The position numbers and the translations under genes are program-made. The notes beneath the pieces were generated by a model. It saw nothing but the letters and a program-made list of their open reading frames with translations. It made no database searches and was not told where the DNA came from. DNA of 64,000 nt from Paludibacterium sp. B53371 (lineage in GTDB: Bacteria > Pseudomonadota > Gammaproteobacteria > Burkholderiales > Chromobacteriaceae): contig NZ_CP069163.1 of assembly GCF_018802765.1 (NCBI RefSeq), positions 2,304,311 to 2,368,310 of the forward strand, written 5' to 3'. Shown one piece after another: positions 8,377 to 17,091 of the stretch. Every line of letters starts with the position of its first letter. Position 1 is the stretch's first letter.

Positions 8377-9150
8377 ATGCCCATTTATCCCCTGGCGCGT
8401 AACGCCGATGACATTACCCACAATCTGCAACAGGTCCGACACTGCATGGCACAGGCCTGCCTGCGCGTCGGGCGGGCAACAGACAGCGTCCGACTGCTGC
8501 CGGTAAGCAAAACCGTCGATCTTGAACGACTCCGCGCCGCCCACCAGGCTGGCTGCCTTGAGTTGGGTGAAAACAAAGTGCAAGAAGCCCACGGCAAGGC
8601 GCAGACACTGAGCGAGCTGCAAGATTTGCGCTGGATTCTGATCGGCCACCTGCAGACCAACAAAGTGCGCCACGCCGTACAATTTGCGAGCGAATTTCAG
8701 GCGCTGGATAGCCTGCGCCTGGCGGAAGAATTGGATCGCCGCCTGCAACAGGTCGGCCGGGGCCTCCCTGTCATGGTTCAGGTCAACACCTCGGGCGAAG
8801 ACAGCAAATACGGCCTGCCGCCGGACCAGGTGGCAAGTTTTCTCCAGGCGCTGCGACCGTTTCACAGCCTGCAAGTCACCGGGCTAATGACCCTGGCCAT
8901 GCTGTCCAGCGAAACCCAGGCGGTCCGCCAGTGTTTCCGCCGCTTGCGCCTATTGCGAGACCAGTTGCGCGAGCAGGCGCCGGCGGGTATGTCGCTTGAG
9001 CATCTGTCCATGGGCATGTCCGGTGATTACGAACTGGCAATCGAAGAAGGGGCCACGGTGGTTCGCGTCGGCCAGGCCATCTTCGGCGCCCGCACCATTC
9101 CCGACAGTCATTACTGGCCCGAACACGACAAGGAGAACCTCCATGTCTAA
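8377..9150 (+). CDS. Pyridoxal-phosphate homeostasis protein (YggS/PROSC family)
   Basis: The 257-residue alanine-racemase-fold protein binds PLP on the lysine of LLPVSKTVD (about residue 45). Other family marks are GENKVQEA, WILIGHLQTNK, LMVQVNTSGEDSKYGL-like text near residue 132, GLMTLA and LSMGMSGDYELAIEEGATVVRVG near the end. It has no known enzymatic product and is thought to buffer PLP. An AAGGAGG site precedes the ATG. It leads a three-gene overlapping operon and faces a MocR regulator, itself a PLP-binding protein. Confidence 0.92.
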   Translation: MPIYPLARNADDITHNLQQVRHCMAQACLRVGRATDSVRLLPVSKTVDLERLRAAHQAGCLELGENKVQEAHGKAQTLSELQDLRWILIGHLQTNKVRHAVQFASEFQALDSLRLAEELDRRLQQVGRGLPVMVQVNTSGEDSKYGLPPDQVASFLQALRPFHSLQVTGLMTLAMLSSETQAVRQCFRRLRLLRDQLREQAPAGMSLEHLSMGMSGDYELAIEEGATVVRVGQAIFGARTIPDSHYWPEHDKENLHV

Positions 9151-9850
9151 AACCGCCTGGCTCATCCAGCATGTCGCTTTTGAAGATGCGGGCCTGTGGA
9201 CACCGCTATTGCACCAGGTCGGCTACCGGATCGAAAAACGGGAGGCCGGCACAGACCTTCTGCCGGCGGTCTTGCCCGGAGAGGAAGACCTGCTGATCGT
9301 CTTGGGTGGCCCGATCAGCGCCAGCCAGGTGACCCGATACCCCTTCCTGAGCGCAGAGCTGGACTTGATCCGGACACAACTGACAGCACGCCGCCCCGTC
9401 CTGGGTGTCTGTCTGGGGGCTCAGTTGATGGCCTGCGCGCTGGGCGCCAGGGTCAGCCCGATGGCGCGCCAGGAAATCGGTTATGCCCCGCTCATGCTGA
9501 CCGAAGCCGGGCGCGACTCCGTGCTCGCTCCGCTGGATCACCTACCGGTACTGCACTGGCATGGAGAACAGTTTGCCATTCCCGACTCGGCACAGCATCT
9601 GGCCTACAGCGAACAATGCCCCTTTCAGGCCTTTGCCATCGAGCGCCACGCGCTGGCCCTGCAATGCCATCTTGAAGTCGACCCGAACAAACTGGAACGC
9701 TGGCTAATCGGCCATACCGCCGAATTGGCGCATGCCGGCATCGCACCCGAAACACTGCGCCAGCAGGCACAACGTTTGGGCCAGGCCGTCGTGCCGCAGT
9801 CGCGCAAGGTCTTTCAGCAATGGCTTGAGCAATGGGAGGCGACACGATGA
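9143..9850 (+). CDS. Class I glutamine amidotransferase-like protein
   Basis: A 235-residue, stand-alone GATase I domain. The nucleophile elbow is GVCLGAQLMA (Cys about residue 92), the glycine-rich oxyanion strand is VLGGPIS, and the catalytic His-x-Glu lies in LQCHLEVDP near residue 178. The gene overlaps the stop of the PLPHP gene by 8 bases and has an AAGGAG site, so I used ATG 9143 and not the longer frame. Such proteins (GMP synthase-like) may hydrolyse glutamine or gamma-glutamyl compounds; the real substrate is unknown. Confidence 0.85.
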   Translation: MSKTAWLIQHVAFEDAGLWTPLLHQVGYRIEKREAGTDLLPAVLPGEEDLLIVLGGPISASQVTRYPFLSAELDLIRTQLTARRPVLGVCLGAQLMACALGARVSPMARQEIGYAPLMLTEAGRDSVLAPLDHLPVLHWHGEQFAIPDSAQHLAYSEQCPFQAFAIERHALALQCHLEVDPNKLERWLIGHTAELAHAGIAPETLRQQAQRLGQAVVPQSRKVFQQWLEQWEATR

Positions 9851-10092
9851 CGCGTTGGAAAGTCACATTGTGGCATCACCAGATCTTGTGGGGCGTCTTT
9901 GAAACCGAGGTACCGCAGGCTGAGCAGGTCATCACGCAACTCTTGCAACTGCTGTCACCAGCACAGGGGTTTCAGGCTGAGGTACGCTGTGCTGAGCAGG
10001 AAAGCCGGCTGATCGAAACCGGCCCGACAGGCACTCGCCTGCTGGCCATCACCCCACACTTCCGCCAGGTCGACTGGCCCGTCCCGGCTTGA
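9847..10092 (+). CDS. Small protein of unknown function
   Basis: An 81-residue protein starting MTRWKVTLWHHQILWG. I do not recognise a family. It has no signal peptide or membrane segment and reads as a compact alpha/beta fold. Its ATG overlaps the stop of the amidotransferase gene (ATGA) and is preceded by GGGAGG, so translation is coupled and the gene is very likely real. It is the last gene of the PLPHP operon. Confidence 0.7.
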   Translation: MTRWKVTLWHHQILWGVFETEVPQAEQVITQLLQLLSPAQGFQAEVRCAEQESRLIETGPTGTRLLAITPHFRQVDWPVPA

Positions 10093-10126
10093 AAACAAAA
10101 ACGGCCCGGCGTTGACACGCCGGGCC
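10093..10126 (-). terminator. Intrinsic terminator between convergent genes
   Basis: GGCCCGGCG (10103-10111) pairs with CGCCGGGCC (10118-10126). The T-rich tail GTTTTTGTTTTC appears on the minus strand, so it mainly ends the binding-protein gene at 10147. On the plus strand the stem may also slow transcription leaving the PLPHP operon. Confidence 0.85.
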
Positions 10127-10146
10127 TTGGCTGACATCAGGACAGA

Positions 10147-11361
10147 TTACTGCGCAGCGGAAGCGGCTGCCCCGCCCACGCTTTCCAGCACGGTCCACTT
10201 GCCCCCCACCACCTTGTAGACGGTGATGCCACCGATCTTCAGGTCACCCTTGCTGTCGTACCCCAGGTGCGGGGTAGTCACGGCATCGGTGTAATCGATG
10301 GACGCCAGTACCGGCAGGTACTTGGCCGGATCGGACGAATCAGCCTTTTGCATGGCGGCAATCATCACGCGGGTCGCGTCATAGCCGTACGGCGAGTAAG
10401 TGGCGACTTCTTCGTTGAAGCGAGCCTTGTAGCGGGTCGCATAATCCTTGCCCTTGGGCATCTGCTCCAGCGGCAGACCGGCCAGCGAGGCCAGCGTGCC
10501 CTCGGCTTCGGCACCGGCAACCTTGAGGAAGTCCGGGGTCTTGGTCATTTCGCCGGAAACCAGCGGCGTGGTGATGCCCAGGCGCTTCATCTGCTTGGCC
10601 ATCGGGGCCGACTGCGCATCGGCGCCACCGTAGTAGATGATGTCCGGATGCAGGCCCTTGAGCGAGGTCAGGATCGCCGCAAAGTCGGTCGACTTGTCGG
10701 TGGTGTATTCACGCTTGACCACCTTGCCGCCGGCGCCTTCCACGGCCTTGGCGAACTGATCGGCCAGACCCTGGCCATAGGCGGTACGGTCATCGATGAT
10801 GGCGATGTTCTTGGCACCCAGCTTCTTCACCACATACTCGCCCATCACGCTGCCCTGCTGGGTATCCGAGGTCATGGAACGGAAGGTGGTCTTGAAGCCT
10901 TGCGCCGTAAAGGCCGGAGCGGTCGCCATGGCGATCTGGGGAATACCGGCGTCGGAGTAGAGCTTGGAAGCCGGAATCGAGGTACCCGAGTTGAAGTGAC
11001 CGATCACACCGCTGACCTTCTCGTCGATCAGCTTCTGGGCCACTTCGGTAGCGGTCTTCGGATCGGCCTGGTCATCCATCACTTCCAGTTCGAACTTGAC
11101 CGGCTTGCCGCCCAGGGTCGGATGGGTGGCGTTGGCGTCTTCGATCGCCAGGGTCACGCCATTCTTGTACTCGGCACCATAATGCGCCTGCGGCCCGGTC
11201 AGCGGGGCAACAAAACCCAGCTTGACCACGGCGGCGCCACTGTCTGCCGCGGCGCCGGAAGCGGCGGCCGGTGCGGACGCATCTTCCTTCTTGCCGCAGG
11301 CGGCCAGCGCCAGCGCTGCCATCACGGACAGGGTAACAACAGTCAGTTTGCTTGCTTGCAT
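10147..11361 (-). CDS. Branched-chain amino-acid ABC transporter substrate-binding lipoprotein
   Basis: The 404-residue protein has a lipoprotein signal peptide with lipobox ALAAC (Cys 22), an Ala/Ser-rich linker, then a LivJ/LivK-type type I periplasmic binding fold: VKLGFVAPLTGPQAHYG, the ligand-contact stretch GHFNSGTSIPASKLYSDAGIP, and DDRTAYGQGLAD. It should bind leucine/isoleucine/valine or similar amino acids and pass them to an ABC importer. No permease or ATPase genes are nearby, so it is an orphan in this window. It follows putA on the same strand, 112 bases away. Confidence 0.9.
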   Translation of the reverse strand: MQASKLTVVTLSVMAALALAACGKKEDASAPAAASGAAADSGAAVVKLGFVAPLTGPQAHYGAEYKNGVTLAIEDANATHPTLGGKPVKFELEVMDDQADPKTATEVAQKLIDEKVSGVIGHFNSGTSIPASKLYSDAGIPQIAMATAPAFTAQGFKTTFRSMTSDTQQGSVMGEYVVKKLGAKNIAIIDDRTAYGQGLADQFAKAVEGAGGKVVKREYTTDKSTDFAAILTSLKGLHPDIIYYGGADAQSAPMAKQMKRLGITTPLVSGEMTKTPDFLKVAGAEAEGTLASLAGLPLEQMPKGKDYATRYKARFNEEVATYSPYGYDATRVMIAAMQKADSSDPAKYLPVLASIDYTDAVTTPHLGYDSKGDLKIGGITVYKVVGGKWTVLESVGGAAASAAQ

Positions 11362-11473
11362 CGTTCGTCCTTCTCGTTATGTTTTGATCCGCACGGCTAT
11401 CGAGAGCGCACGGTTTCCCCATGATTCCATGGAAACAAGGCATTATTTCAATGCATTACCTCCATGGCAACTA

Positions 11474-14400
11474 CTACTCTTCCATACTCATCAGACTGGC
11501 ATTGCCACCGGCTGCCGTGGTGTTGATGCACAAGGCCCGCTCCACCACCAGCCGATGCAATTCATAGCCCTCCGGCCCGGCTTCGATCAACGGCACGATG
11601 GCCCCGCTGCGGGCCGCCAGCGTACGGCGCACCGTATCTGCCAGCCCGGCCGGACCGGCAAACAGCACGGCATCCAGCGGCTCGCTGTCCAGCGGGGCAT
11701 CGGCCGTATCCACCCAACCCGGCATCAGGGCGCACAGCTGGTCGTTTTCCACGCTATGCGGCAACAGGATGCGGTTGTCGCAACTCAGCGCGGCCACCAT
11801 TTGCCGCAGCAGCTCGCCGCGCTCCGGTGCCAGACACGCCACCACCCCGCGGGCAGCGAAACGCAAGGTATTCTGTTCACCGGTCGGCCCCGGCAGAACA
11901 AGATCACCCAGCAAGGGGCTTTGCACTCGGCCGAAGGTCATCAACTCGCGCGCTTTGGCCAGTTCAGCCGACGACAGTCCCCAGTTCGCCAGGGCACCGT
12001 TCAGGGCAACCAGGCCCGGCAGTGCGGCTTCCTGATGGCGGATCGCCAGCGTCGGGCGCCAGGCGGCTCGTGTCAGCCGGTACAGATAGAAAGGTCCGCC
12101 GGCCTTCGGGCCGGTACCGGACTTGCCCTCCCCCCCAAACGGCTGCACACCGACGACGGCGCCGACAATATTGCGGTTGACGTAGACATTGCCCGCCTTG
12201 ACCTGCCGGGCTACATGCTGGATGGTCTCGTCGATGCGGCTGTGGACACCATGAGTCAGGCCATAGCCCGAGCGATTGACCTCGGCCAGCACCAGATCCA
12301 GCTGATCCGCAGCAAAACGGCGGACATGCAGCACCGGGCCGAATACTTCGCGCTCCAGATGGCTCAGATTGTCCAGCTCGATCAGCGTCGGCGCGACGAA
12401 ATGCCCCTGGGCGGCAGACGCCGGCAAGGCCGTCTGGTGCATGGCACGGGCCAGCGGACGCATCTTCTCGATATGCGCCAGCAGACCGCTGCGCGCTTCC
12501 TCATCGATCACCGGACCAACATCGGTCGCCAGCCTGGCCGGATCGCCCACCACCAGCTCGTCCATGGCGCCACGGATCATGGTCAGGATCTTGTCGGCCA
12601 CCTCATGTTGCAGATAGAGCACGCGCAATGCCGAGCAACGCTGACCGGCGGAGTCGAAGGCCGAGGCCAGCACATCGGTCACCACCTGCTCCGGCAGTGC
12701 CGTGCTGTCGACAATCATCGCGTTCTGACCACCGGTTTCCGCCACCAGCACCACATCGCCCCCCCGCTCGGCCAGCGAACGGTTGATCAGCTGTGCCACT
12801 TCGGTCGAACCGGTAAAGATCACCCCCTGAACACGGGCATCATTGACCAGGGCCGCCCCCACGACCTCACCACGGCCAGGCAACAGTTGCAGCACCGCAC
12901 GCGGCACACCGGCCTCATACATCAGGCGCACCGCTTCGGCGGCAATCAGGCTGGTCTGCTCGGCCGGCTTGGCCAGCACGGTGTTACCGGCCGCCAGCGC
13001 AGCACTGACCTCCCCCAGGAAAATGGCCAGCGGGAAGTTCCACGGGCTGATACATACCACCGGCCCCAGCGCGGCCGGGGCCTTGACACTGAATTCGCGC
13101 GCAGCCTGGGCACCGTAATAACGCAGGAAATCAACCGCCTCACGAACTTCGGCAATGGCGTTGTTCAGTGTCTTGCCGGCCTCACGCACGGCCAGGGCCA
13201 TCAGTTCGGGACAATGGGCCTCCAGCAAGTCCGCCGCGCGCGACAGGCAGGCGGCACGTTCGGCGGCCGGGGTGGCCGCCCAGCCGGCAGCGGCCTCAGC
13301 CGCAAAACCGACAGCTCGGCGGGCATCCTCGGCGCTGGCATCCGTCACTTGTCCGATGCGTTCGCTCAGGCAGGCGGGATTGCGCACCTCGCGGGCCGGG
13401 CCGCCCTCATGACGGTCATCCGCCAGCATCGGCCGAGCCTGCCAGTCACGCTGATCCGCCGCCATCAGGCGTTGCTGCAGATCGGCCAGAACCAGCTCGT
13501 TCGACAGATCCAGGCCGGCCGAATTACGGCGTTCGTCGCCATACAGCGCCACCGGCAGCGGAATCTTGCCGTGTGGCAGACCGGCGGTTTCGGCTGCCTG
13601 CTCGCACGGGTCAGTCACCAGTTCATCGATCGAGACCGATTCGTCGACAATACGATTGACGAAGGAACTGTTGGCACCGTTTTCCAGCAGGCGTCGCACC
13701 AGGTAGGCCAGCAGCGTCTGGTGCGAACCGACCGGCGCATAGATGCGGCAGCTGCGGCCCATATTGTGGTTGCCGACCACCTGGTCATACAGGGTCTCGC
13801 CCATGCCGTGCAGACACTGGAATTCATAGTCCAGTCCGGACGCCAGGGTGAAGACCGCCGAAAGCGTATAGGCATTGTGGGTGGCGAATTGCGGGAACAC
13901 GGCGTCCTGGGCGGACAGCAGCTTGCGGGCGCAGGCCAGATAGGACACATCGGTGTGAACCTTGCGGGTATACACCGGATAGCCCGGCTGTCCGTCAACC
14001 TGGGCACGCTTGATCTCGGCGTCCCAATACGCACCCTTGACCAGACGGATCATGAAGCGATGGCCGGTCTCGCGCGCCAGTTCGATCAGGTAATCAATGA
14101 CATAGGGACAACGTTTCTGGTAGGCCTGCACCACAATGCCAATGCCCTTGAAGCCGGCCAGGTCCGGATCACGCGCCAGGGCCTCGACCAGATCGAGCGA
14201 AATCTCCAGACGGTCGGTTTCCTCGGCATCGATGTTCAGGCCGATATCGTATTGCTTGGCCAGCAGGAACAGTGCCTTCAGGCGCGGCAGCAACTCCCCC
14301 ATCACCCGATGGTGCTGGGCTCGGGAGTAGCGCGGATGAATGGCGGACAACTTGACGGAGATCCCCGGGCCTTCATACACCCCTCGCCCGTCACTGGCCT

Positions 14401-15094
14401 TGCCGATGGCATGAATGGCCGTGACATAGTCCTGGTAATAGCGCTCGGCGTCTTCCGCGGTCATGGCCGCTTCGCCCAGCATGTCGTAACTGAAGCGATA
14501 GCCGCGTGACTCACGCTCGCGGCCGTTATCCAGCGCCTCCTCGATGGTCTCGCCGGTGACGAACTGGCGCCCCAGCATGCGCATGGCCAGATCCACCCCC
14601 TTGCGGATCAGCGGCTCACCGCCCTTGGCGGCCAGTCGGGTCACGGCGGCAGACAGGCCCTGCTCACTGTAGGACGAAACCAGCTTGCCGGTGACCAGCA
14701 GGCCCCAGGCGGCGGCATTGACGAACAGCGAAGCACTGTTGCCCAGATGCGAGCGCCAGTCACCGCGGCCAATTTTGTCGCGAATCAGTTTGTCGGCGGT
14801 TTCCTTGTCCGGAATGCGCAGCAAGGCTTCTGCCAGGCACATCAGGGCCACCCCTTCCAGGCTGGAGAGGGAGAACTCATGCATCAGCGCATCCACGCCA
14901 CTGGCACGGGTGCGTGTCTCGCGTACCTTGCTCACCAGACGGCGGGCCAGGCGCTGGGCAGCAAAGACTTGCTCGCGCGTCATGGCGGCCTGGGTCAGCA
15001 GGGTTTGCACACACTGCTGTTCGTCACGGCGATAGGCTTCGGTAATGGCTTGGCGCAGCGGTGTCTGCGCCTGGGCAAAGGCTTGGAATGGCAT
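11474..15094 (-). CDS. putA: Bifunctional proline dehydrogenase / delta-1-pyrroline-5-carboxylate dehydrogenase
   Basis: This 1206-residue PutA oxidises proline to glutamate in two steps, passing electrons from FAD to quinone and then to NAD+. The proline-dehydrogenase barrel covers roughly residues 120-430 (VKLSAIHPRYSRA, MIRLVKGAYWDAEIK, LYDQVVGNHN-like text). The aldehyde-dehydrogenase half covers 500-980, with ISPWNFPLAIFLGEV and the nucleophile in SAGQRCSALR. A conserved C-terminal domain follows. It lacks the ribbon-helix-helix DNA-binding segment of E. coli PutA, so it should not be its own repressor. The gene has a GGGGAG site before ATG. Confidence 0.96.
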   Translation of the reverse strand: MPFQAFAQAQTPLRQAITEAYRRDEQQCVQTLLTQAAMTREQVFAAQRLARRLVSKVRETRTRASGVDALMHEFSLSSLEGVALMCLAEALLRIPDKETADKLIRDKIGRGDWRSHLGNSASLFVNAAAWGLLVTGKLVSSYSEQGLSAAVTRLAAKGGEPLIRKGVDLAMRMLGRQFVTGETIEEALDNGRERESRGYRFSYDMLGEAAMTAEDAERYYQDYVTAIHAIGKASDGRGVYEGPGISVKLSAIHPRYSRAQHHRVMGELLPRLKALFLLAKQYDIGLNIDAEETDRLEISLDLVEALARDPDLAGFKGIGIVVQAYQKRCPYVIDYLIELARETGHRFMIRLVKGAYWDAEIKRAQVDGQPGYPVYTRKVHTDVSYLACARKLLSAQDAVFPQFATHNAYTLSAVFTLASGLDYEFQCLHGMGETLYDQVVGNHNMGRSCRIYAPVGSHQTLLAYLVRRLLENGANSSFVNRIVDESVSIDELVTDPCEQAAETAGLPHGKIPLPVALYGDERRNSAGLDLSNELVLADLQQRLMAADQRDWQARPMLADDRHEGGPAREVRNPACLSERIGQVTDASAEDARRAVGFAAEAAAGWAATPAAERAACLSRAADLLEAHCPELMALAVREAGKTLNNAIAEVREAVDFLRYYGAQAAREFSVKAPAALGPVVCISPWNFPLAIFLGEVSAALAAGNTVLAKPAEQTSLIAAEAVRLMYEAGVPRAVLQLLPGRGEVVGAALVNDARVQGVIFTGSTEVAQLINRSLAERGGDVVLVAETGGQNAMIVDSTALPEQVVTDVLASAFDSAGQRCSALRVLYLQHEVADKILTMIRGAMDELVVGDPARLATDVGPVIDEEARSGLLAHIEKMRPLARAMHQTALPASAAQGHFVAPTLIELDNLSHLEREVFGPVLHVRRFAADQLDLVLAEVNRSGYGLTHGVHSRIDETIQHVARQVKAGNVYVNRNIVGAVVGVQPFGGEGKSGTGPKAGGPFYLYRLTRAAWRPTLAIRHQEAALPGLVALNGALANWGLSSAELAKARELMTFGRVQSPLLGDLVLPGPTGEQNTLRFAARGVVACLAPERGELLRQMVAALSCDNRILLPHSVENDQLCALMPGWVDTADAPLDSEPLDAVLFAGPAGLADTVRRTLAARSGAIVPLIEAGPEGYELHRLVVERALCINTTAAGGNASLMSMEE

Positions 15095-15404
15095 ATGGTC
15101 TCCCCTGTACGGGCACGTTGACAGCGACCGGGCTGATGCCGGTCACTGGCATCGGAGGCGCCCCCAGCACCGACCGATGCACGTGCTTATTGATCTGTAG
15201 CGTGCAGTTTCAAACTCATCATAATATACCAAACAAATATGTTTTGTCCGACAATATAATTTATTCCATCAGTTTGATATAAGGCACTGCAAGACCCCTG
15301 GCAAAGCCGCATCAGACAGCGGAAGATGGCGTTGCAGTGGCAAAAAGTGGCGACTTGCGCCATCCTGTGCACACTGCAATCGCCTTTTATCCGGGAGAAT
15401 TGTC
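15095..15404. promoter_or_regulatory. Divergent control region between putA and the DsrE-like gene
   Basis: The 310 bases contain no gene. The section 15205-15285 is strikingly AT-rich for this genome and includes TATAAT on the plus strand (15255-15260), TATATT/TATTAT on the minus strand and the imperfect palindrome CAAACAAATATGTTTTG (15230-15246). This looks like the putA promoter with a binding site for an Lrp/AsnC- or PutR-like activator. No -35/-10 pair with correct spacing is evident, which also points to activation. Confidence 0.4.
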
Positions 15405-15758
15405 ATGCAAAACATCCTGTTCACACTCAACGCCAGCCCTTATGGCAGCGAACGCACGCTTTCCGGCCTGCGCCTGGCACTGGCCCTGTCCGATAGCGAG
15501 GCCAAACCGAAAATCACGCTATTTCTGCTTTCCGATGCCGTGGTCACGGCCATGCAAGGTCAGACGGTTGCCGCCGGCGCCACGCTGGGAGAAATGCTGC
15601 AGGATCTGCTGGCCACCGGCGCCACCGTCAAGGTCTGCCGAACCTGTACCACCGCACGTGGTATCGACGAAGCCCTGCTGATCAAGGGCGTGGGCATCGG
15701 CACCATGCCTGAGCTGGCCGAACTGACCCTGGCCGCCGACAAGGTACTGAGCTTCTGA
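15405..15758 (+). CDS. DsrE/DsrF-like family protein
   Basis: A 117-residue alpha/beta protein of the DsrE fold: it begins MQNILFTLNASPYGSERTLSGLRLALAL, has FLLSDAVV near residue 47 and a paired-cysteine stretch VKVCRTCTTARGI around residues 84-93. The family includes sulfur-relay (TusD-like) and YchN-type oligomeric proteins. Cysteine placement hints at sulfur transfer or redox, but the exact role is unknown. It stands alone, divergent from putA, with a GGGAG ribosome site. Confidence 0.75.
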   Translation: MQNILFTLNASPYGSERTLSGLRLALALSDSEAKPKITLFLLSDAVVTAMQGQTVAAGATLGEMLQDLLATGATVKVCRTCTTARGIDEALLIKGVGIGTMPELAELTLAADKVLSF

Positions 15759-15779
15759 TCACGCCAGGGGCCGAGCGGG

Positions 15780-16445
15780 TCAGAGCGGTGGCAGCGGACA
15801 GTCACGATGACTGGTCCGGTTGTGCGCCATGACCCGCGCCGGGGCAGGCAACTGCAGCAACGTCACGCCGCAAGCGCTGAGCAAGACTAACAAGCGCTCA
15901 TCCTGTCCCAGTATTTGCCCTTCCAGCACGCCCCCGTCAGCCAGAGCGACCCGGGTCGGCAGCGGTGAGCCATCATTGACGCTGGCAGAGAGCTGCTGAA
16001 AGCGAGCCTTGCCTTGTTCCAGCGCCGCCCCGAGCCAGACGGTCAGGGGCAACATCACGCCCCCTGCCAGCAACAGCAGCCATCCGCTCAGGCGGCGTAC
16101 CGCCGGGCCAGGCAGGAACCATCGGCACAGCCAGGATTTCAGCCGGACGGACACAGATGGCAGGCACAGCCGGACCAGGCCTTTCAGGTACCAGCCGACA
16201 CACAAACACACCATCGCCCCGAGCAGCAGCAGCCAGTTATGCGCGGCAAACAGGAAACCATTGAGTGTCACCACCTGGGGCGACTGGTCAAAGGGCGGCT
16301 CGGGCAAGCCGGCCGAGGCCCAGAAACCGAGTGCGAAAGCATGGCCGGCCATCCAGGACAGCAGCGCAATCAACGACAGCACTGCCGAACCGTATTTGAA
16401 TGATTCGGCCAGCGAGGCCAGGATCGAAGGGGAAGTCTGAGACAT
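15780..16445 (-). CDS. Membrane protein of unknown function
   Basis: A 221-residue protein with four apparent hydrophobic helices (around residues 15-40, 52-75, 107-130 and a short one between), then a polar C-terminal half that starts with GKARFQQLSASVNDGSPLPTRVALADGGVLEGQI and may be cytoplasmic or periplasmic. I do not recognise the family. ATG 16445 has a GGAG site and fits the first helix; the frame extends further without a ribosome site. It follows the BON-domain gene but is separated from it by a terminator. Confidence 0.6.
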   Translation of the reverse strand: MSQTSPSILASLAESFKYGSAVLSLIALLSWMAGHAFALGFWASAGLPEPPFDQSPQVVTLNGFLFAAHNWLLLLGAMVCLCVGWYLKGLVRLCLPSVSVRLKSWLCRWFLPGPAVRRLSGWLLLLAGGVMLPLTVWLGAALEQGKARFQQLSASVNDGSPLPTRVALADGGVLEGQILGQDERLLVLLSACGVTLLQLPAPARVMAHNRTSHRDCPLPPL

Positions 16446-16549
16446 CGGGCACTCCTGAACAATGGCCATGCACCCACGCGCCGACATGGCGGCAGATCTG
16501 AGCCAACAGGGAATGTCAAACGGCTGGCCGGTGCTGTCCATTCAGCGCG

Positions 16550-16580
16550 AAAAAAATGGCCTGCCGGGGGATGGCAGGCC
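16550..16580 (-). terminator. Intrinsic terminator after the BON-domain gene
   Basis: GGCCTGCC (16558-16565) pairs with GGCAGGCC (16573-16580) and is followed on the minus strand by ATTTTTTT. It lies 31 bases after the stop of the BON-domain gene, making that gene a single transcription unit. Confidence 0.9.
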
Positions 16581-16611
16581 AAAGGTAGAGATCAAACTCA
16601 AAACACAGGCA

Positions 16612-16974
16612 TTAGCTGGCAGATAATTTAATTTCCGATTTCACCTCCTTGACGCCGTACACGGCACTGGCTGTATCCAAAAGTTGACTTTCGACCTGTT
16701 CACTGGCGGCAATGCCGCGCAGGGTCACACGTCCGTTATGGGCCACGACGTCGACTTCGGCGGCGCCGCTGGCGATGATGCCGGAGATGGCATCGGTGAC
16801 TTGGCGAGCCAGGGTATCGTCTGCCGCCGAAATGGTCGGCAGGGACACGGGCTGAGCCAGAATGGCAGAGGCATCGGCGGCATACCACTCCACCGCATCC
16901 TGACGGGTCATGCTCGCGCTGAAGGCAAGCGCAGGCACCAGCAGCAGGCCGAGTGACAGCAAAGCGTGACGCAT
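16612..16974 (-). CDS. Periplasmic BON-domain protein (OsmY-like)
   Basis: A 120-residue protein with a clear signal peptide (MRHALLSLGLLLVPALAFSA, cleavage near residue 20) and one BON domain from about residue 52 to the end: ADDTLARQVTDAI, VDVVAHNGRVTLRGIA and VYGVKEVKSEIKL. BON domains bind phospholipid or other envelope parts; OsmY-type proteins protect the envelope in stress. The gene has a near-perfect sigma-54 promoter and a GlrR-type site upstream and lies immediately after glrR, so it is the most likely direct target of that system. Confidence 0.85.
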   Translation of the reverse strand: MRHALLSLGLLLVPALAFSASMTRQDAVEWYAADASAILAQPVSLPTISAADDTLARQVTDAISGIIASGAAEVDVVAHNGRVTLRGIAASEQVESQLLDTASAVYGVKEVKSEIKLSAS

Positions 16975-17011
16975 GAAGGTTCTCCCTATCCGGTTTGACT
17001 TGCCCTTCCTA

Positions 17012-17028
17012 TTGCAACAAGCGTGCCA
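17012..17028 (-). promoter_or_regulatory. Sigma-54 promoter of the BON-domain gene
   Basis: On the minus strand the sequence TGGCACG-CTTG-TTGCA matches the sigma-54 consensus TGGCACG-N4-TTGCW exactly, with GG at -24 and GC at -12. Transcription would begin near 17002, 28 bases before the ATG, and the leader holds a good GGGAG ribosome site. Confidence 0.92.
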
Positions 17029-17091
17029 GCCTGATCAAACGCTGATAATTCAATGACTTGCATTTTTCTGTCGCCGTGCGTGGTGCCGATT

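Noticed and set aside
11222-14509. A 1095-codon open frame on the plus strand opposite putA
   Set aside because: It is antisense to a full-length, well-conserved PutA. The translation is rich in His, Gln, Arg and Gly with no recognisable domains, a normal by-product of high GC at third positions.
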